Assembly: GCF_009742705.1 (NCBI RefSeq)
Contig: NZ_WPCU01000003.1
Location: forward strand, 261,262-325,261
DNA length: 64,000 nucleotides
Source of the DNA: Auraticoccus cholistanensis
GTDB lineage: Bacteria > Actinomycetota > Actinomycetes > Propionibacteriales > Propionibacteriaceae
Direction: 5' to 3'
The notes under the pieces were generated by a model, which was not told where the DNA came from, did not search any database, and saw only the letters and a program-made list of their open reading frames with translations. Shown here one piece after another: positions 1-8,528 of the stretch. A program made the position numbers and the translations under genes. Each line of letters opens with the position of its first letter. The stretch's first letter is position 1.

Positions 1-7
1 GCCAGCG

Positions 8-205
8 CTAGCGGCCCGCGGCCGCCCCGCCGTCCTGGAAGTCCTCGGCGACCGCCTCGCGCTCGGAGTCCAGCGCCTCCCCGGGAGAGGCGGAGGCCTG
101 CTCGCCGAGCCGCGGGGTCGGCTCCCGGTCGGTCGGGACGTGCTCGTGGACCTCGCTCGCGAAGTCGTCCTGCTCACCGGAGACGTGGGTCGAGGATTCG
201 CTCAT
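8..205 (-). CDS. small acidic hypothetical protein
   Basis: A 65-residue hydrophilic protein rich in Glu, Asp, Ser and Ala, with no cysteine, signal peptide or membrane segment; it is probably disordered. I recognise no family. The stop is TAG at 8-10 and the ATG is at 205, without a convincing Shine-Dalgarno sequence. It lies 30 nt downstream of the M56 protease gene on the same strand, so it could be the last gene of that unit. Function unknown. Confidence 0.5.
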   Translation of the reverse strand: MSESSTHVSGEQDDFASEVHEHVPTDREPTPRLGEQASASPGEALDSEREAVAEDFQDGGAAAGR

Positions 206-235
206 GCCCGGCCCATACCCGTCGGCCGGTCGTCG

Positions 236-1126
236 TCACCGCCCGGCGGCGGTCGCGCGCTGCGGCGACCAGAGCAGCGGGCGCCGCGGCCGCGGCGGGG
301 GGACCGGCGAGCGTCGCAACCGCTCGGCGCGCAGCAGCATCGACTCGTCGCCCTCCCGGGTGCCGATGGTGGTCAGCGCCCGGGCCAGCGGAGCGCTGCC
401 GCACCGGCGCGCCGCCGCGTCGTCGGCGATGAGCTCCACCAGCAGACCGGTCACCCGGTGCAGCTCCCGGGCTCCCGGCAGCAGCGGCAGGCAGGCCGCG
501 TTGAGCCGGGCCAGCCGGACCAGCACCGGGTGGTGCAGCCGCAGGTGCGCCAGCTCGTGCTGCATCACCGCCCGCAGCTCGGCCGGCGTCAGCGCCCGGG
601 CCAGACCCGAGGAGACGACGACCCGGTGCCGGGCCCCAGAGCCGCCGGGCAGGCGTCCCGGCAGCGCGCAGGCCAGCGCCCGCTCCGACTCCACCACGGT
701 GATGACCATCGAGTCCGCGACCGTGCGGTGGATGCCCCGCTCGGCCACCAGGGCGCCCAGCAGCCGCCGGGTGCGGGCCTCCTCGCAGGCGATCCGGTGC
801 GACTGGGTGCTGACCACCACGGCGGCGACCCCGGCCACGGTGATGGCGACCCAGGCCAGCACCATGCCCTGCACCGGGCTCAACGACCCCGGAGGTGGCG
901 GCGCCTGCTGCTCGACCAGCACCGCGGCCAGCGCCATCGCCACCGCCAGGCTGGCCGCGGCCGCCGCCAGCCCGCTGTGCAGGGCGACGTGCCAGAGGCC
1001 GAGGGCCAGCCCGGGACGGCGGAAGCGCCACCGGCCGCGGGTCAGCAGCACCGGCGCCAGCCCGGCCATCAGCCCGGCGTGCCCCAGCAGCAGCCCGACG
1101 GCCAGCAGCGACCCCCCGACGTCCAC
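236..1126 (-). CDS. M56-family membrane metalloprotease (BlaR1-like)
   Basis: A 296-residue membrane protein with hydrophobic helices near residues 5-28, 45-72 and 85-106. It carries a zinc-protease motif HELAH at residues 190-194 and a downstream ELIADD segment near 230 that would give the third metal ligand. This is the M56 (BlaR1/MecR1) peptidase fold. The C-terminal penicillin-binding sensor domain of true BlaR1 is absent, so the signal sensed is unknown. It starts with GTG one nucleotide after the BlaI-like gene stop. By family knowledge, M56 proteins cleave or trigger cleavage of their BlaI partner to derepress target genes. Such pairs without a sensor domain are common in actinobacteria. 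Confidence 0.88.
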   Translation of the reverse strand: MDVGGSLLAVGLLLGHAGLMAGLAPVLLTRGRWRFRRPGLALGLWHVALHSGLAAAAASLAVAMALAAVLVEQQAPPPPGSLSPVQGMVLAWVAITVAGVAAVVVSTQSHRIACEEARTRRLLGALVAERGIHRTVADSMVITVVESERALACALPGRLPGGSGARHRVVVSSGLARALTPAELRAVMQHELAHLRLHHPVLVRLARLNAACLPLLPGARELHRVTGLLVELIADDAAARRCGSAPLARALTTIGTREGDESMLLRAERLRRSPVPPPRPRRPLLWSPQRATAAGR

Positions 1127-1127
1127 C

Positions 1128-1496
1128 TCAGGCCTCCGGCGGCGGGTCGAGGGCCCGGCGGAGGGCCGCGACGTCCTCGGGATCCAGGCTGCCGGCGAAC
1201 TTCAGCAGCGCGGCGGTCCGGTCCCCGGAGTCGGCCAGGGTCGCCAGCATGGCCTCACCCGTGAACTCCGACTCCGACCGGGCGGCGGCGAAACGCACCC
1301 CGCGGGCACCGCCCACCCGCACCACCTCGCCCTTGACGCGCAGCCGCTCCAGCGCGGTCAGCACGGTGGTGACGGCCGGCGTGGTGCCCGGCAGCCGGCC
1401 CGCGAGCTCCTGCGCGCTGAGCGGCTCCTCGCCCTGCCACAGGGCGCGCAGCAGCGCCGCCTCCAGCTCGCCCCGGGCCCGTCTGCGCCCCGTCAT
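1128..1496 (-). CDS. BlaI/MecI/CopY-family transcriptional repressor
   Basis: A 122-residue winged-helix repressor of the BlaI/MecI/CopY family. The N-terminal half reads as the winged helix (LEAALLRALWQGEEPLSAQE onward, then a recognition helix around TTPAVTTVLTALERL), followed by a C-terminal dimerisation helix. The ATG at 1496 has a good GGGAGG ribosome-binding site. It is the first gene of a pair with the M56 protease, the usual arrangement in which the protease inactivates the repressor. CopCD and YcnI genes lie just upstream on the same strand, which makes a copper-related role plausible, but the family regulates beta-lactam, copper and other genes, so the ligand is not established. Confidence 0.92.
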   Translation of the reverse strand: MTGRRRARGELEAALLRALWQGEEPLSAQELAGRLPGTTPAVTTVLTALERLRVKGEVVRVGGARGVRFAAARSESEFTGEAMLATLADSGDRTAALLKFAGSLDPEDVAALRRALDPPPEA

Positions 1497-1527
1497 CTCC
1501 GCCTCCCTGCTCGTGCCGCCCGGGTGC

Positions 1528-3204
1528 TCACCGGACCTCCACCGTGCCGCTGCCGACCGGCTCGCGGAACTCGTCGACGCGCACCGCGAGCTGCACCTCC
1601 CAGCTGCCGGTGACGGGCAGGTCCACCTCGCCGGTCCACCGTCCGCCGCCGTCGTCGGCCGTCAGGGGAGCGGTCAGCGGTCCCACCCCGGCGACCGGCT
1701 GGGTGAGCCGCAGCGTCGGGGCCGCGGTGGTCTGCAGCGGACGTCCGTCGGCACCGGTCAGCACCACCGACACCGTGTTCCGCCCCGTCACCCCCGGCTC
1801 CAGGGTGATGTCGGCGCGGTCGCCGGCCAGCTCCAGCTGGGTGGCGGCCGGCTCCGGCGGGGCGGACGTGCTCGGGCTGGAGGAGATCAGCAGCCCGGTC
1901 ACCGCCACCGCGGCGAGCAGCAGCGCGAGCTCGTCCAGCAGGGTCCGGCGGAGCCGGGACAGCAGGGCCGACGGGTCGCCGACCGCGGCCAGCGCGGGCA
2001 GCAGCCGCAGCCGGTTCCAGCCGGCGAGCAGCAGGGCCACCCCGACCAGCCCGAGCTTGACCAGCAGCGTCCGCCCGTAGCCGGTGCCCAGCAGCGCGTC
2101 CCAGGTCTCGAGCACCAGCACGGCCAGCACCGTGCCCGTGACGGCCAGCGCCGCCACCGACACGGCGGCGAGCGTGGAGAACCGGCCGACCACCGTCAGC
2201 GGGCCGGGGTGCCCAGGGTCCGCCCGGGACGGGGAGTAGGCGGGGCGACGCAGCACCAGCACCAGCCCGAGCAGCCCGCCCACCCAGGCCGAGGCCACGA
2301 CGACGTGCACCAGGTCCGCCCCGACCACCAGCCACGTCGGCGAGGTGCTGCGGGTGTGGCCGGTGACGGCCTGCGCGCCGATCACCACCGCCAGCGCCAC
2401 CGCGGTGGCGAGGTGCCCCGACTCCGACCGGCGCCCCCAGGCCGAGGAGCTGAGGTCGGCGGCCACCACCGCGCCCACGGCGGTCATCAGCGTCGCCGCG
2501 GTCGCGGGGTCGGCGAGGATCCGCTGCCACGCCAGGGCGGAGGCGACCGCGGCCAGGCCGGTGCCCTGCTGCACCACCCATCCCAGCGGCAGCACCACCA
2601 GCGTGGCCAGCCCGGCGACCCAGGCCGAGAGCCGCAGGGCGCGCAGCATCCCCGGCGGCTGCTCCGCACCGCGCAGCACCAGCCGGTCGAACAGCACCAG
2701 CCCCACCAGCAGCAGCACCCCGGCCAGCGTCAGCCCGCGGGCCAGCACCACGGTCCCGCTCAGCCAGGGCGAGGAGCTGCCGGCGGTGGGGGACCCGCTG
2801 TTCTCGCTGGGGGCGCCGACCGAGAAGGTCAGCACGCCGGCGATGGGGTGGCCGTCGGCCGAGACCACCCGCCAGCTCAGCAGCGAGGTGCCCTGCGGCA
2901 CCGGGGCGGGGAGCTCGACCACCACCGTCTCGTCGCGGGCGGTGGCGGGCAGCACCGTGCTGCTGCCGTCCGGGGCCAGCCACTGCGCGCCCTCCACCGC
3001 GGGCGAGACGGGTTCGTCGAAGGTCAGCGTGACGGTGCGGGGCGCCGTCGCCAGCACGGCCCCCTCGGCGGGGTCCGTGCCGATCAGCGAGGCGTGGGCG
3101 TGCCCGGGAGCGGCGGGCAGCAGCAGCCCGCCCAGCACGGCCACGGCCACGGCCGCCAGCAGCCGCAGCAGGCAGCTGCGGGCCCGGGTCGCTGCGCTGG
3201 TCAC
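1528..3204 (-). CDS. CopC-CopD fusion, copper resistance/uptake membrane protein
   Basis: A 558-residue fusion like YcnJ. A signal peptide (residues 1-35) ends at ...GHAHASL, which would expose the N-terminal histidine that forms the CopC copper site. The CopC beta-sandwich spans about 36-130. The CopD domain follows with about eight membrane helices (about 150-445). A further extracytoplasmic domain of about 110 residues (VTGRNTVSVVLTGADG region) closes the protein. The family binds Cu(II) outside the membrane and moves copper inward. It starts with GTG and overlaps the YcnI stop by 4 nt (GTGA), so the two are translationally coupled; the BlaI/M56 pair is downstream. Confidence 0.92.
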   Translation of the reverse strand: MTSAATRARSCLLRLLAAVAVAVLGGLLLPAAPGHAHASLIGTDPAEGAVLATAPRTVTLTFDEPVSPAVEGAQWLAPDGSSTVLPATARDETVVVELPAPVPQGTSLLSWRVVSADGHPIAGVLTFSVGAPSENSGSPTAGSSSPWLSGTVVLARGLTLAGVLLLVGLVLFDRLVLRGAEQPPGMLRALRLSAWVAGLATLVVLPLGWVVQQGTGLAAVASALAWQRILADPATAATLMTAVGAVVAADLSSSAWGRRSESGHLATAVALAVVIGAQAVTGHTRSTSPTWLVVGADLVHVVVASAWVGGLLGLVLVLRRPAYSPSRADPGHPGPLTVVGRFSTLAAVSVAALAVTGTVLAVLVLETWDALLGTGYGRTLLVKLGLVGVALLLAGWNRLRLLPALAAVGDPSALLSRLRRTLLDELALLLAAVAVTGLLISSSPSTSAPPEPAATQLELAGDRADITLEPGVTGRNTVSVVLTGADGRPLQTTAAPTLRLTQPVAGVGPLTAPLTADDGGGRWTGEVDLPVTGSWEVQLAVRVDEFREPVGSGTVEVR

Positions 3205-3932
3205 GACCGGGACCGCGACCCCCGCAGCAGGGCGGTGGTGCCGGCGACGAGCCCGGCCAGCCCGGCCACCAGACCGGCGATCCCCAGGGCGTCGCCGGAG
3301 CCGCCGCTGCCGCTCTCGACGCTCGCCCGCGTGGAGGCCTCCCCGTCCGGCTCCGCCGGGGTCTGGCCGTGCCCGGTGCCCTCCTCGGCGGCCGTCACCG
3401 TGAGGGTGGGCGCCGGGGTGTCGAGGCTGTGCGGGTCCTGGCCGTCGGCCGGCACCTGGATCCAGGAGGTGGAGCCGTCCTCGCAGGTCTGCACCGCCGG
3501 GAAGGCCAGCGTCTGCCCGGCGGCGTCCTCGGGCACGGTCAGCTGGATCTCGAAGGTCTGCCGGTAGCCGTCGGGGACGGGGGACTCGGCGCGGTACTCG
3601 ATCGTCTCCACCCGCTCGGTGACCTGGTTGCCGTGGCTGTCGGTGACCGGCGACGACAGCTCGGCCATCGTCTTCTCGACCTCCCAGCCCGGGGTGATGG
3701 TGGGGGTGGCGCTCAGCAGCTGCTCGGGCAGCTGGACGGCCAGAGCGGTGGTGGGGGAGCCCTCGCAGCCGTGGCTGAAGCCGAAGGTCAGCACCGTCGA
3801 GCTCCCCGCCGCGGCGGTCGAGGGCGACACGGTGACGTGGGCGTGCGCCGGGGCGGCGGAGGCCACCGCCCAGGTCAGGCCGCCGAGCAGCACGGTGGCG
3901 AGCACGGCTCGTCCTCGGTTCGGGTCCAGCAT
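3201..3932 (-). CDS. YcnI-family (DUF1775) copper-associated exported protein
   Basis: A 243-residue exported protein. The start at ATG 3932 (MLDPNRGRAV) is preferred over an upstream in-frame ATG at 3965, because GGAAGG precedes it at good spacing and it gives a clean signal peptide ending ...APAHAHVTVSPS. The DUF1775/YcnI domain covers about residues 30-180; the first mature histidine (AHAHVTV) is the conserved copper ligand of the family. A Gly/Ser-rich stretch and a C-terminal helix (GIAGLVAGLAGLVAG) with basic tail anchor it in the membrane. It is coupled by a 4-nt overlap to the CopCD fusion, the usual YcnI-YcnJ pairing, so the two probably act together on extracytoplasmic copper. Confidence 0.92.
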   Translation of the reverse strand: MLDPNRGRAVLATVLLGGLTWAVASAAPAHAHVTVSPSTAAAGSSTVLTFGFSHGCEGSPTTALAVQLPEQLLSATPTITPGWEVEKTMAELSSPVTDSHGNQVTERVETIEYRAESPVPDGYRQTFEIQLTVPEDAAGQTLAFPAVQTCEDGSTSWIQVPADGQDPHSLDTPAPTLTVTAAEEGTGHGQTPAEPDGEASTRASVESGSGGSGDALGIAGLVAGLAGLVAGTTALLRGSRSRS

Positions 3933-3997
3933 GGGCAGCCTTCCGCTCGGATCGGGTGGCCCCACCGTACCGCTGTTCTACAAGATGTAGAGAATCG

Positions 3998-4618
3998 TCA
4001 GCCGAGCAGGGCCGGCGCGGTCATCGCCAGCATCCCGACCCCCATCACGGTGTGGCTGACGTCGAAGCCCCCCGGCCGGTGGTGCGGTGCCCGCGACGCC
4101 CGCGCGTGCACGGCCGCGCTGACCGACAGCGCTGTGCCGGCCAGCAGCAGCGCGACCAGGCCCAGCCCGGTCAGCTCGGGCACCAGGCCCAGCCGGGCCG
4201 CCGTGTGGTCGTGGGCCGACCCGCCCTCCGGCGGCTCCACCGCCAGCATCCAGACCATGGCCAGCGTCATCACGACGTGGAACCAGGGCAGCCACGCCAC
4301 CGAGGCGTCCTCCGTGGCGGACGTGGCGGCGTGCCCAGTCCTGCCCGGGGACCACAGGGGTTGGCCCGGGGACCACAGGGCCCGGCCCAGGAACCACAGG
4401 CTGGACAGCGCGAACAGCACCAGCTGGGGCCACACCGGCACCGAGGACCCGTGCGTCCAGGCCATCGTCAGCATGGCCAGGCTCATCAGCAGGTGCAGCC
4501 CGTGGTCGAGCCGCTCGGGCCAGCGGGAGGGCCGCAGCGTCTGCACGGCGAACCAGCCGCCGGTCAGCGCGAACAGCGCCGAGAGCAGCACCAGGGCCAG
4601 CGGGTCGGTGACCACCAC
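3998..4618 (-). CDS. DUF5134-family membrane protein
   Basis: A 206-residue protein with about six hydrophobic helices, matching the actinobacterial DUF5134 pattern (His-containing helices such as RLDHGLHLLMSLAML and a short histidine/acid-rich loop). Function is unknown; its position beside copper genes suggests a metal or envelope link. One loop contains a threefold heptad, LWFLGRA-LWSPGQP-LWSPGRT, encoded by three 16-nt matches exactly 21 nt apart (4343, 4364, 4385), apparently a local in-frame expansion. A GGAGG lies very close to the GTG at 4618, so GTG 4615 is an alternative start. Confidence 0.8.
   Translation of the reverse strand: MVVTDPLALVLLSALFALTGGWFAVQTLRPSRWPERLDHGLHLLMSLAMLTMAWTHGSSVPVWPQLVLFALSSLWFLGRALWSPGQPLWSPGRTGHAATSATEDASVAWLPWFHVVMTLAMVWMLAVEPPEGGSAHDHTAARLGLVPELTGLGLVALLLAGTALSVSAAVHARASRAPHHRPGGFDVSHTVMGVGMLAMTAPALLG
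4343..4400. repeat. three 21-nt tandem units inside the DUF5134 gene
   Basis: GCCCGGGGACCACAGG occurs at 4343-4358 and 4364-4379, with a two-mismatch copy at 4385-4400. The 21-nt period keeps frame and encodes heptads LWSPGxx in the DUF5134 protein. Confidence 0.85.
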
Positions 4619-4697
4619 ACCTCCGGGAGCGGTCGGGGACGGACGTCAGTGCGTCACCCTAGCCCCGCCCGGGCAGGCGCGTGAGAGCCTTGAGTGC

Positions 4698-5078
4698 ATG
4701 AACCTGCCGGTCCACCCGCACCTGCTCGTGCTCCGCACCGCCGCGACGCTGGTGCTGGCGGCCCTGATCGGCCAGGCCGGCTGGGCGGCGGCGGGCATCG
4801 GCCGCGACCCGCGCTGGTTCGGCCTGCACGAGACCTTCGCCTGGGTGACGCTGGCGGTCTGCCTGGCCAGCCTGGTGGTGTACGTCGTGCTGCGCCGGAC
4901 GGCCGGACGGCTGCTGGTGACGATGGCGGCCGTGGTGGCCGTCCTGCCGCTGGTGCAGATCGGGCTGGCCGAGGCCCGCGTCATCGACGCGCACGTCTTC
5001 GTCGGGGTGCTGACGGTGATGGTGGGGACGGCGTTGACCTCCTGGACCTACCGCCACAAGCTCCCCGCCGCCGACTGA
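4698..5078 (+). CDS. small four-helix membrane protein, unknown function
   Basis: A 126-residue protein with four predicted membrane helices (about 9-29, 43-62, 70-88, 95-115) and short basic ends; no conserved catalytic motif is visible. I recognise no named family. The start is ATG 4698 and upstream sequence shows only a weak ribosome-binding site. It is transcribed away from the DUF5134 gene with an 79-nt divergent gap and ends before a strong hairpin at 5104-5143. Confidence that it is a gene comes from coherent hydrophobic segments and good codon use. Confidence 0.75.
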   Translation: MNLPVHPHLLVLRTAATLVLAALIGQAGWAAAGIGRDPRWFGLHETFAWVTLAVCLASLVVYVVLRRTAGRLLVTMAAVVAVLPLVQIGLAEARVIDAHVFVGVLTVMVGTALTSWTYRHKLPAAD

Positions 5079-5103
5079 GCGCCGCCCCACCCGGGGAAGC
5101 AGA

Positions 5104-5143
5104 GAGCCCGCCCCCGGACCGCTGGGGTCCGGGTGGCGGGCTC
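5104..5143. terminator. bidirectional hairpin terminator between convergent genes
   Basis: GAGCCCGCC (5104-5112) pairs with GGCGGGCTC (5135-5143) and CCCGGACC (5113-5120) with GGTCCGGG (5126-5133), with one bulged T and a 5-nt loop. It sits between the convergent ends of the small membrane protein and the sugar permease. No long T-run is present, as is usual in high-GC genomes. Confidence 0.8.
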
Positions 5144-5164
5144 GCGCGGTGGCGGCTCAGGCCG

Positions 5165-6073
5165 TCACTTCAGCGCGCCTCCGGTGACGGAGTTCTGCAC
5201 CTGGCGCTGGAAGATCACGTAGACGATCAGCACCGGGGTGATGGTGATGACCACCGCCGCGAACAGGCCGCCGAAGTCGATCTCGTAGCCGATCTGGCCG
5301 GCGTAGGCGCCCATGCCCTGGCTCAGCACCCAGTTCTCCTGGCGGGTGTTGATGGCCACCGGGATCAGGTACTGGTTCCACAGCCCCAGGAAGTTGAAGA
5401 TGGTCACCGACGCGAGACCGGGCTTGGCCATCGGCAGCATCACGCTGAAGAACGTCCGCCAGTCCCCGCAGCCGTCGATGGCGGCCGCCTCGGCGATCTC
5501 CTCCGGCAGCGTCCGGAAGAAGGCGTAGAGGAAGAACACCGTGAACGGCAGCGCGAAGGCCACGTAGGTCAGCACCAGCCCCGGCAGGGTGTTGAGCAGC
5601 GCCATCCCCCGCAGCACGAAGAACAGCGGCACGATGGCCAGGAACACCGGGAAGGTCAGCCCCGCCAGCATCAGGTAGTAGATGAGTCGGCGACCGGGGA
5701 AGGAGTAGCGGGCCAGCACGTAGGCGCACATGGCGCCCAGCAGCATGACCAGCACCAGGGCGGACCCCACCACCAGCACCGTGTTCAGGAAGTAGCGCCC
5801 GATCCCCGCCTCGGTCCAGGCCCGGGCGTAGTTGCCGAACAGCCACGTCTCGGGCAGCGCGAACGGCGAGCCGCTGATGATCTCGCTGGAGCTCTTGAAC
5901 GAGGACAGCAGCGACCACAGCAGCGGGATCAGGATGATGATGGTCCACACCACCAGCACCACGTGGGAGGCGACGGCCACGGCCTTGTCGCCACCGGTGG
6001 TCCTGGTCGTGCGCAGCGGCTGGGCCTCGTCCACCGTCGTCGCGGTGGGTCGGGCCTCGTCGATGGTCGTCAC
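5165..6073 (-). CDS. CUT1 carbohydrate ABC transporter permease (NgcG-like)
   Basis: A 302-residue inner-membrane permease of the MalG type with six membrane helices. The cytoplasmic EAA loop reads EEIAEAAAIDGCGDWRTFF, followed by LPMAKPG, the contact site for the ATPase. It overlaps the upstream permease stop by 4 nt (ATGA), so both subunits are coupled. It is the last gene of the rpiR-ngcE-ngcF-ngcG-like operon. No ATPase gene is in the operon, as expected for actinobacterial CUT1 importers that share an MsiK-type ATPase. The N-acetylglucosamine/chitobiose assignment rests on the binding protein upstream. Confidence 0.92.
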   Translation of the reverse strand: MTTIDEARPTATTVDEAQPLRTTRTTGGDKAVAVASHVVLVVWTIIILIPLLWSLLSSFKSSSEIISGSPFALPETWLFGNYARAWTEAGIGRYFLNTVLVVGSALVLVMLLGAMCAYVLARYSFPGRRLIYYLMLAGLTFPVFLAIVPLFFVLRGMALLNTLPGLVLTYVAFALPFTVFFLYAFFRTLPEEIAEAAAIDGCGDWRTFFSVMLPMAKPGLASVTIFNFLGLWNQYLIPVAINTRQENWVLSQGMGAYAGQIGYEIDFGGLFAAVVITITPVLIVYVIFQRQVQNSVTGGALK

Positions 6074-7083
6074 GTGCGCTTACCTTCGTCCTTCTCGGCC
6101 CCGGTCAGGCGGTTGACCACGAAGACCAGGGCGGCGAACGCGAGGGTGACGAGGGCCAGGACCACGCCCATGGCCGAGGCCTCACCCCAGCGGTTCTGGG
6201 TGAATGCGGTGCGGAACAGCTCCTGCGCCATCACCAGCGTGGAGTTGTCCGGGCCGCCGGTCGGGTTCATGGCCTGCATGAACACGAAGGCGTCCAGGGC
6301 GGCGATGCCGAGGTAGATGTAGGCGGTCTGGACGTTGTCGCGGATGAGCGGCACGGTGATCGTCACGGCGGTGCGGAAGCGACCGGCACCGTCGAGCCGG
6401 GCGGCCTCGAAGACCTCCTTGTCGACGCCGCGGATGGCGGCGACGAAGAGGACCATGTAGAAGCCCACCATGGCCCACACCATCACGAAGATGGTCGCGC
6501 CCATCGCGGTGTCGGTGTCACCCAGCCAGGGGAAGGCGGCGAACGCGTCGAACCCCAGCGCGGTCAGGAACCCGTTGAGCAGACCGCCCCGCGGGTTGTA
6601 GACCATGCCCCAGATCAGGCCGATGACGATGGCCGGGACCGCGTAGGGGAAGAACGAGACCACCCGGTACAGGCTGGAGCCGCGCAGCCCCCGCACCTCG
6701 CCGGTGGAGGAGCCGCTGACCGTCAGCACGCTGGCCAGCGCCAGGCTGAGCACGATGGTGACCAGCGGCACCACGACGACGAGGATGACGTTGTTCCGCA
6801 TCGCGCGCAGGAACGTGGCGTCGGAGAAGATGCGGGCGTAGTTGTCCAGGCCGACGAAGCCCTTGGGCGGGCTGAACCCGCTCCACGCGGTGAGCGAGTA
6901 GTAGAACGCCTGCCCGAAGGGCCACAGCACGAGACCGACGTAGATCAGCAGCGGCAGGCCGAGGAAGACGGCCATGAAGCTGATCCGGCCGAAGGACGGC
7001 CGACGGCGCCGCCGCCGGGCCACCGGGGGAACCCCCGGCAGCCCGGCGGCGGGCCGCACGTCGGCAGTGGTGCCTTGGCTCAC
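6070..7083 (-). CDS. CUT1 carbohydrate ABC transporter permease (NgcF-like)
   Basis: A 337-residue MalF-type permease. The start is GTG 7083 (VSQGTTADVRP), overlapping the binding-protein TGA by 4 nt; a longer in-frame extension upstream lies inside the binding-protein gene and is rejected. A basic stretch (ARRRRRRP) precedes the first of six membrane helices. The EAA motif is EVFEAARLDGAGRFRTAV with VPLIRDN after it. It forms the heterodimeric channel with the next permease. Confidence 0.93.
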   Translation of the reverse strand: MSQGTTADVRPAAGLPGVPPVARRRRRRPSFGRISFMAVFLGLPLLIYVGLVLWPFGQAFYYSLTAWSGFSPPKGFVGLDNYARIFSDATFLRAMRNNVILVVVVPLVTIVLSLALASVLTVSGSSTGEVRGLRGSSLYRVVSFFPYAVPAIVIGLIWGMVYNPRGGLLNGFLTALGFDAFAAFPWLGDTDTAMGATIFVMVWAMVGFYMVLFVAAIRGVDKEVFEAARLDGAGRFRTAVTITVPLIRDNVQTAYIYLGIAALDAFVFMQAMNPTGGPDNSTLVMAQELFRTAFTQNRWGEASAMGVVLALVTLAFAALVFVVNRLTGAEKDEGKRT

Positions 7084-8492
7084 TGGACTTCGATCTTCTC
7101 GACCGAGTCGTCGTTGGCCACGGCGTCGGTGAGCTCCTGCAGCCGGCTGGTCAGCTCGTCGACGCCGAAGGAGCCGTCGAGGAAGCTGTTCCAGACCGTC
7201 AGCATGTCCGCGTTCATGCCGTAGGTGCTGACGAAGTTGAACGTGAAGACGTCGGTGCCGGCCGCGTTCAGCATCTCGGTCTGGGACTGCAGCGCGGTGG
7301 AGCCGAAGCCGTCCTCGGGCACGGTGCCCTGGACGATCGTCGGGGCCAGCTTCTCCTTGGCGAAGTTGGTGGCCGCCTCCTTGCTGAGCATGGCCCGCAG
7401 CAGCTCCTTGCCACCGGCCACGTTGGCCGCCTGGCTCGGCACGATGTAGGGCTCGCCGGCGGTGCTGTGCAGCGCACCGGCGGGCAGCACGGCGGTGGCC
7501 GGGTCGACCACGAGGCCGCGGAAGCCCTTCATCTCGAAGCCCTCGGCGGTCTGGGACTTCATCTCGTTCTCGATCCAGGCGCCCGACGGGTAGAGCAGGG
7601 CCTCCTGGTCGTTGCTCCACTGGGCCTGGGCGGCGGTGAACTGGGTGCCCGCGCCGCCGGGGGCGAAGTAGCCCTTCTCCACGGCCTCGGCCATCTTGGT
7701 GAAGACGTCCTGCACGGCCGGCTTGGACCAGCAGTCCGGCTGCAGGTTCTCCAGCGCCAGGCGCACCTCGTCCCCGCCCTGCATGATGGCGGACTCGATG
7801 GCCATCGTCTGGTAGTAGGTCGCGGCCTCCTTGCCCCAGACGAAGAGGTACTTGTCCTTCTCCTTGGCCTTGGCGCCCAGCTCGAGGGCCTCGTCCCAGG
7901 TGGTGGGGACCGTCCAGCCGTTCTCCTCGAACAGCGAGGCGGAGTACCAGACGCCGTACACGGTCAGCACGTAGTTGATCGCGGCCAGCTTGTCGCCGAA
8001 GGTGCCGGGAGCCAGCACGCCCTCGTACAGGGTGTCGCGGATCGGGGTGCCCTCGTAGTTGTTGGCGTCGATGACGTCGGTGAGGTCCTCCAGCTGGTCC
8101 AGGATGGCGTTGAAGCCGATCTGCTGGGCGCCGGAGTTGTCGATCAGGTCCGGCGGGTTGCCACCGGCGAAGCGGGGCTGCAGCTCCTGGGCGATCGCCG
8201 TGGAGGGGGAGATCTTCGGGGTGACGCCCATGCTGGCGCCCATCACCTCGGCGGCGAACTCGACGTAGTCGACGCCGTAGCCACCGTTGAAGATCACCGC
8301 GTCGACGGTGCTGCCCTCGGGCACGCCGAACGGGTTGTTGTCGGTGGCCTCACCGGTCTCCTGGGGAGCGGCCGGACCGGCGCCGCTGCCGGCGCACGAC
8401 GCCAGCGCCCCGCCGACCGGCACCATCGCCGCAGCGACCAGGGAACCGCGCAGCAGGGTGCGGCGGCCCACGGTCCCGAACTGTTCACTCAT
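7080..8492 (-). CDS. sugar-binding lipoprotein, NgcE-like (GlcNAc/chitobiose importer)
   Basis: A 470-residue extracellular solute-binding protein. The N-terminus has a twin-arginine pattern (GRRTLLRG) and a lipobox LASC, so a Tat-exported lipoprotein is likely. Segments such as YGVWYSASLFEENGW, TTWDEALELG, AIESAIMQGGD and YPSGAWIENEM, and the GEPYIVPSQA stretch near the end, resemble NgcE, the N-acetylglucosamine/diacetylchitobiose receptor of streptomycetes. Its place directly after an RpiR/SIS regulator, whose ligands are usually sugar phosphates, fits amino-sugar uptake. The family (CUT1 binding protein) is secure; the exact substrate is inferred. Confidence 0.9.
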   Translation of the reverse strand: MSEQFGTVGRRTLLRGSLVAAAMVPVGGALASCAGSGAGPAAPQETGEATDNNPFGVPEGSTVDAVIFNGGYGVDYVEFAAEVMGASMGVTPKISPSTAIAQELQPRFAGGNPPDLIDNSGAQQIGFNAILDQLEDLTDVIDANNYEGTPIRDTLYEGVLAPGTFGDKLAAINYVLTVYGVWYSASLFEENGWTVPTTWDEALELGAKAKEKDKYLFVWGKEAATYYQTMAIESAIMQGGDEVRLALENLQPDCWSKPAVQDVFTKMAEAVEKGYFAPGGAGTQFTAAQAQWSNDQEALLYPSGAWIENEMKSQTAEGFEMKGFRGLVVDPATAVLPAGALHSTAGEPYIVPSQAANVAGGKELLRAMLSKEAATNFAKEKLAPTIVQGTVPEDGFGSTALQSQTEMLNAAGTDVFTFNFVSTYGMNADMLTVWNSFLDGSFGVDELTSRLQELTDAVANDDSVEKIEVQ

Positions 8493-8528
8493 CTTGATAT
8501 GCCTTCCGTTGTTGGGCTTGCGCTGTCG

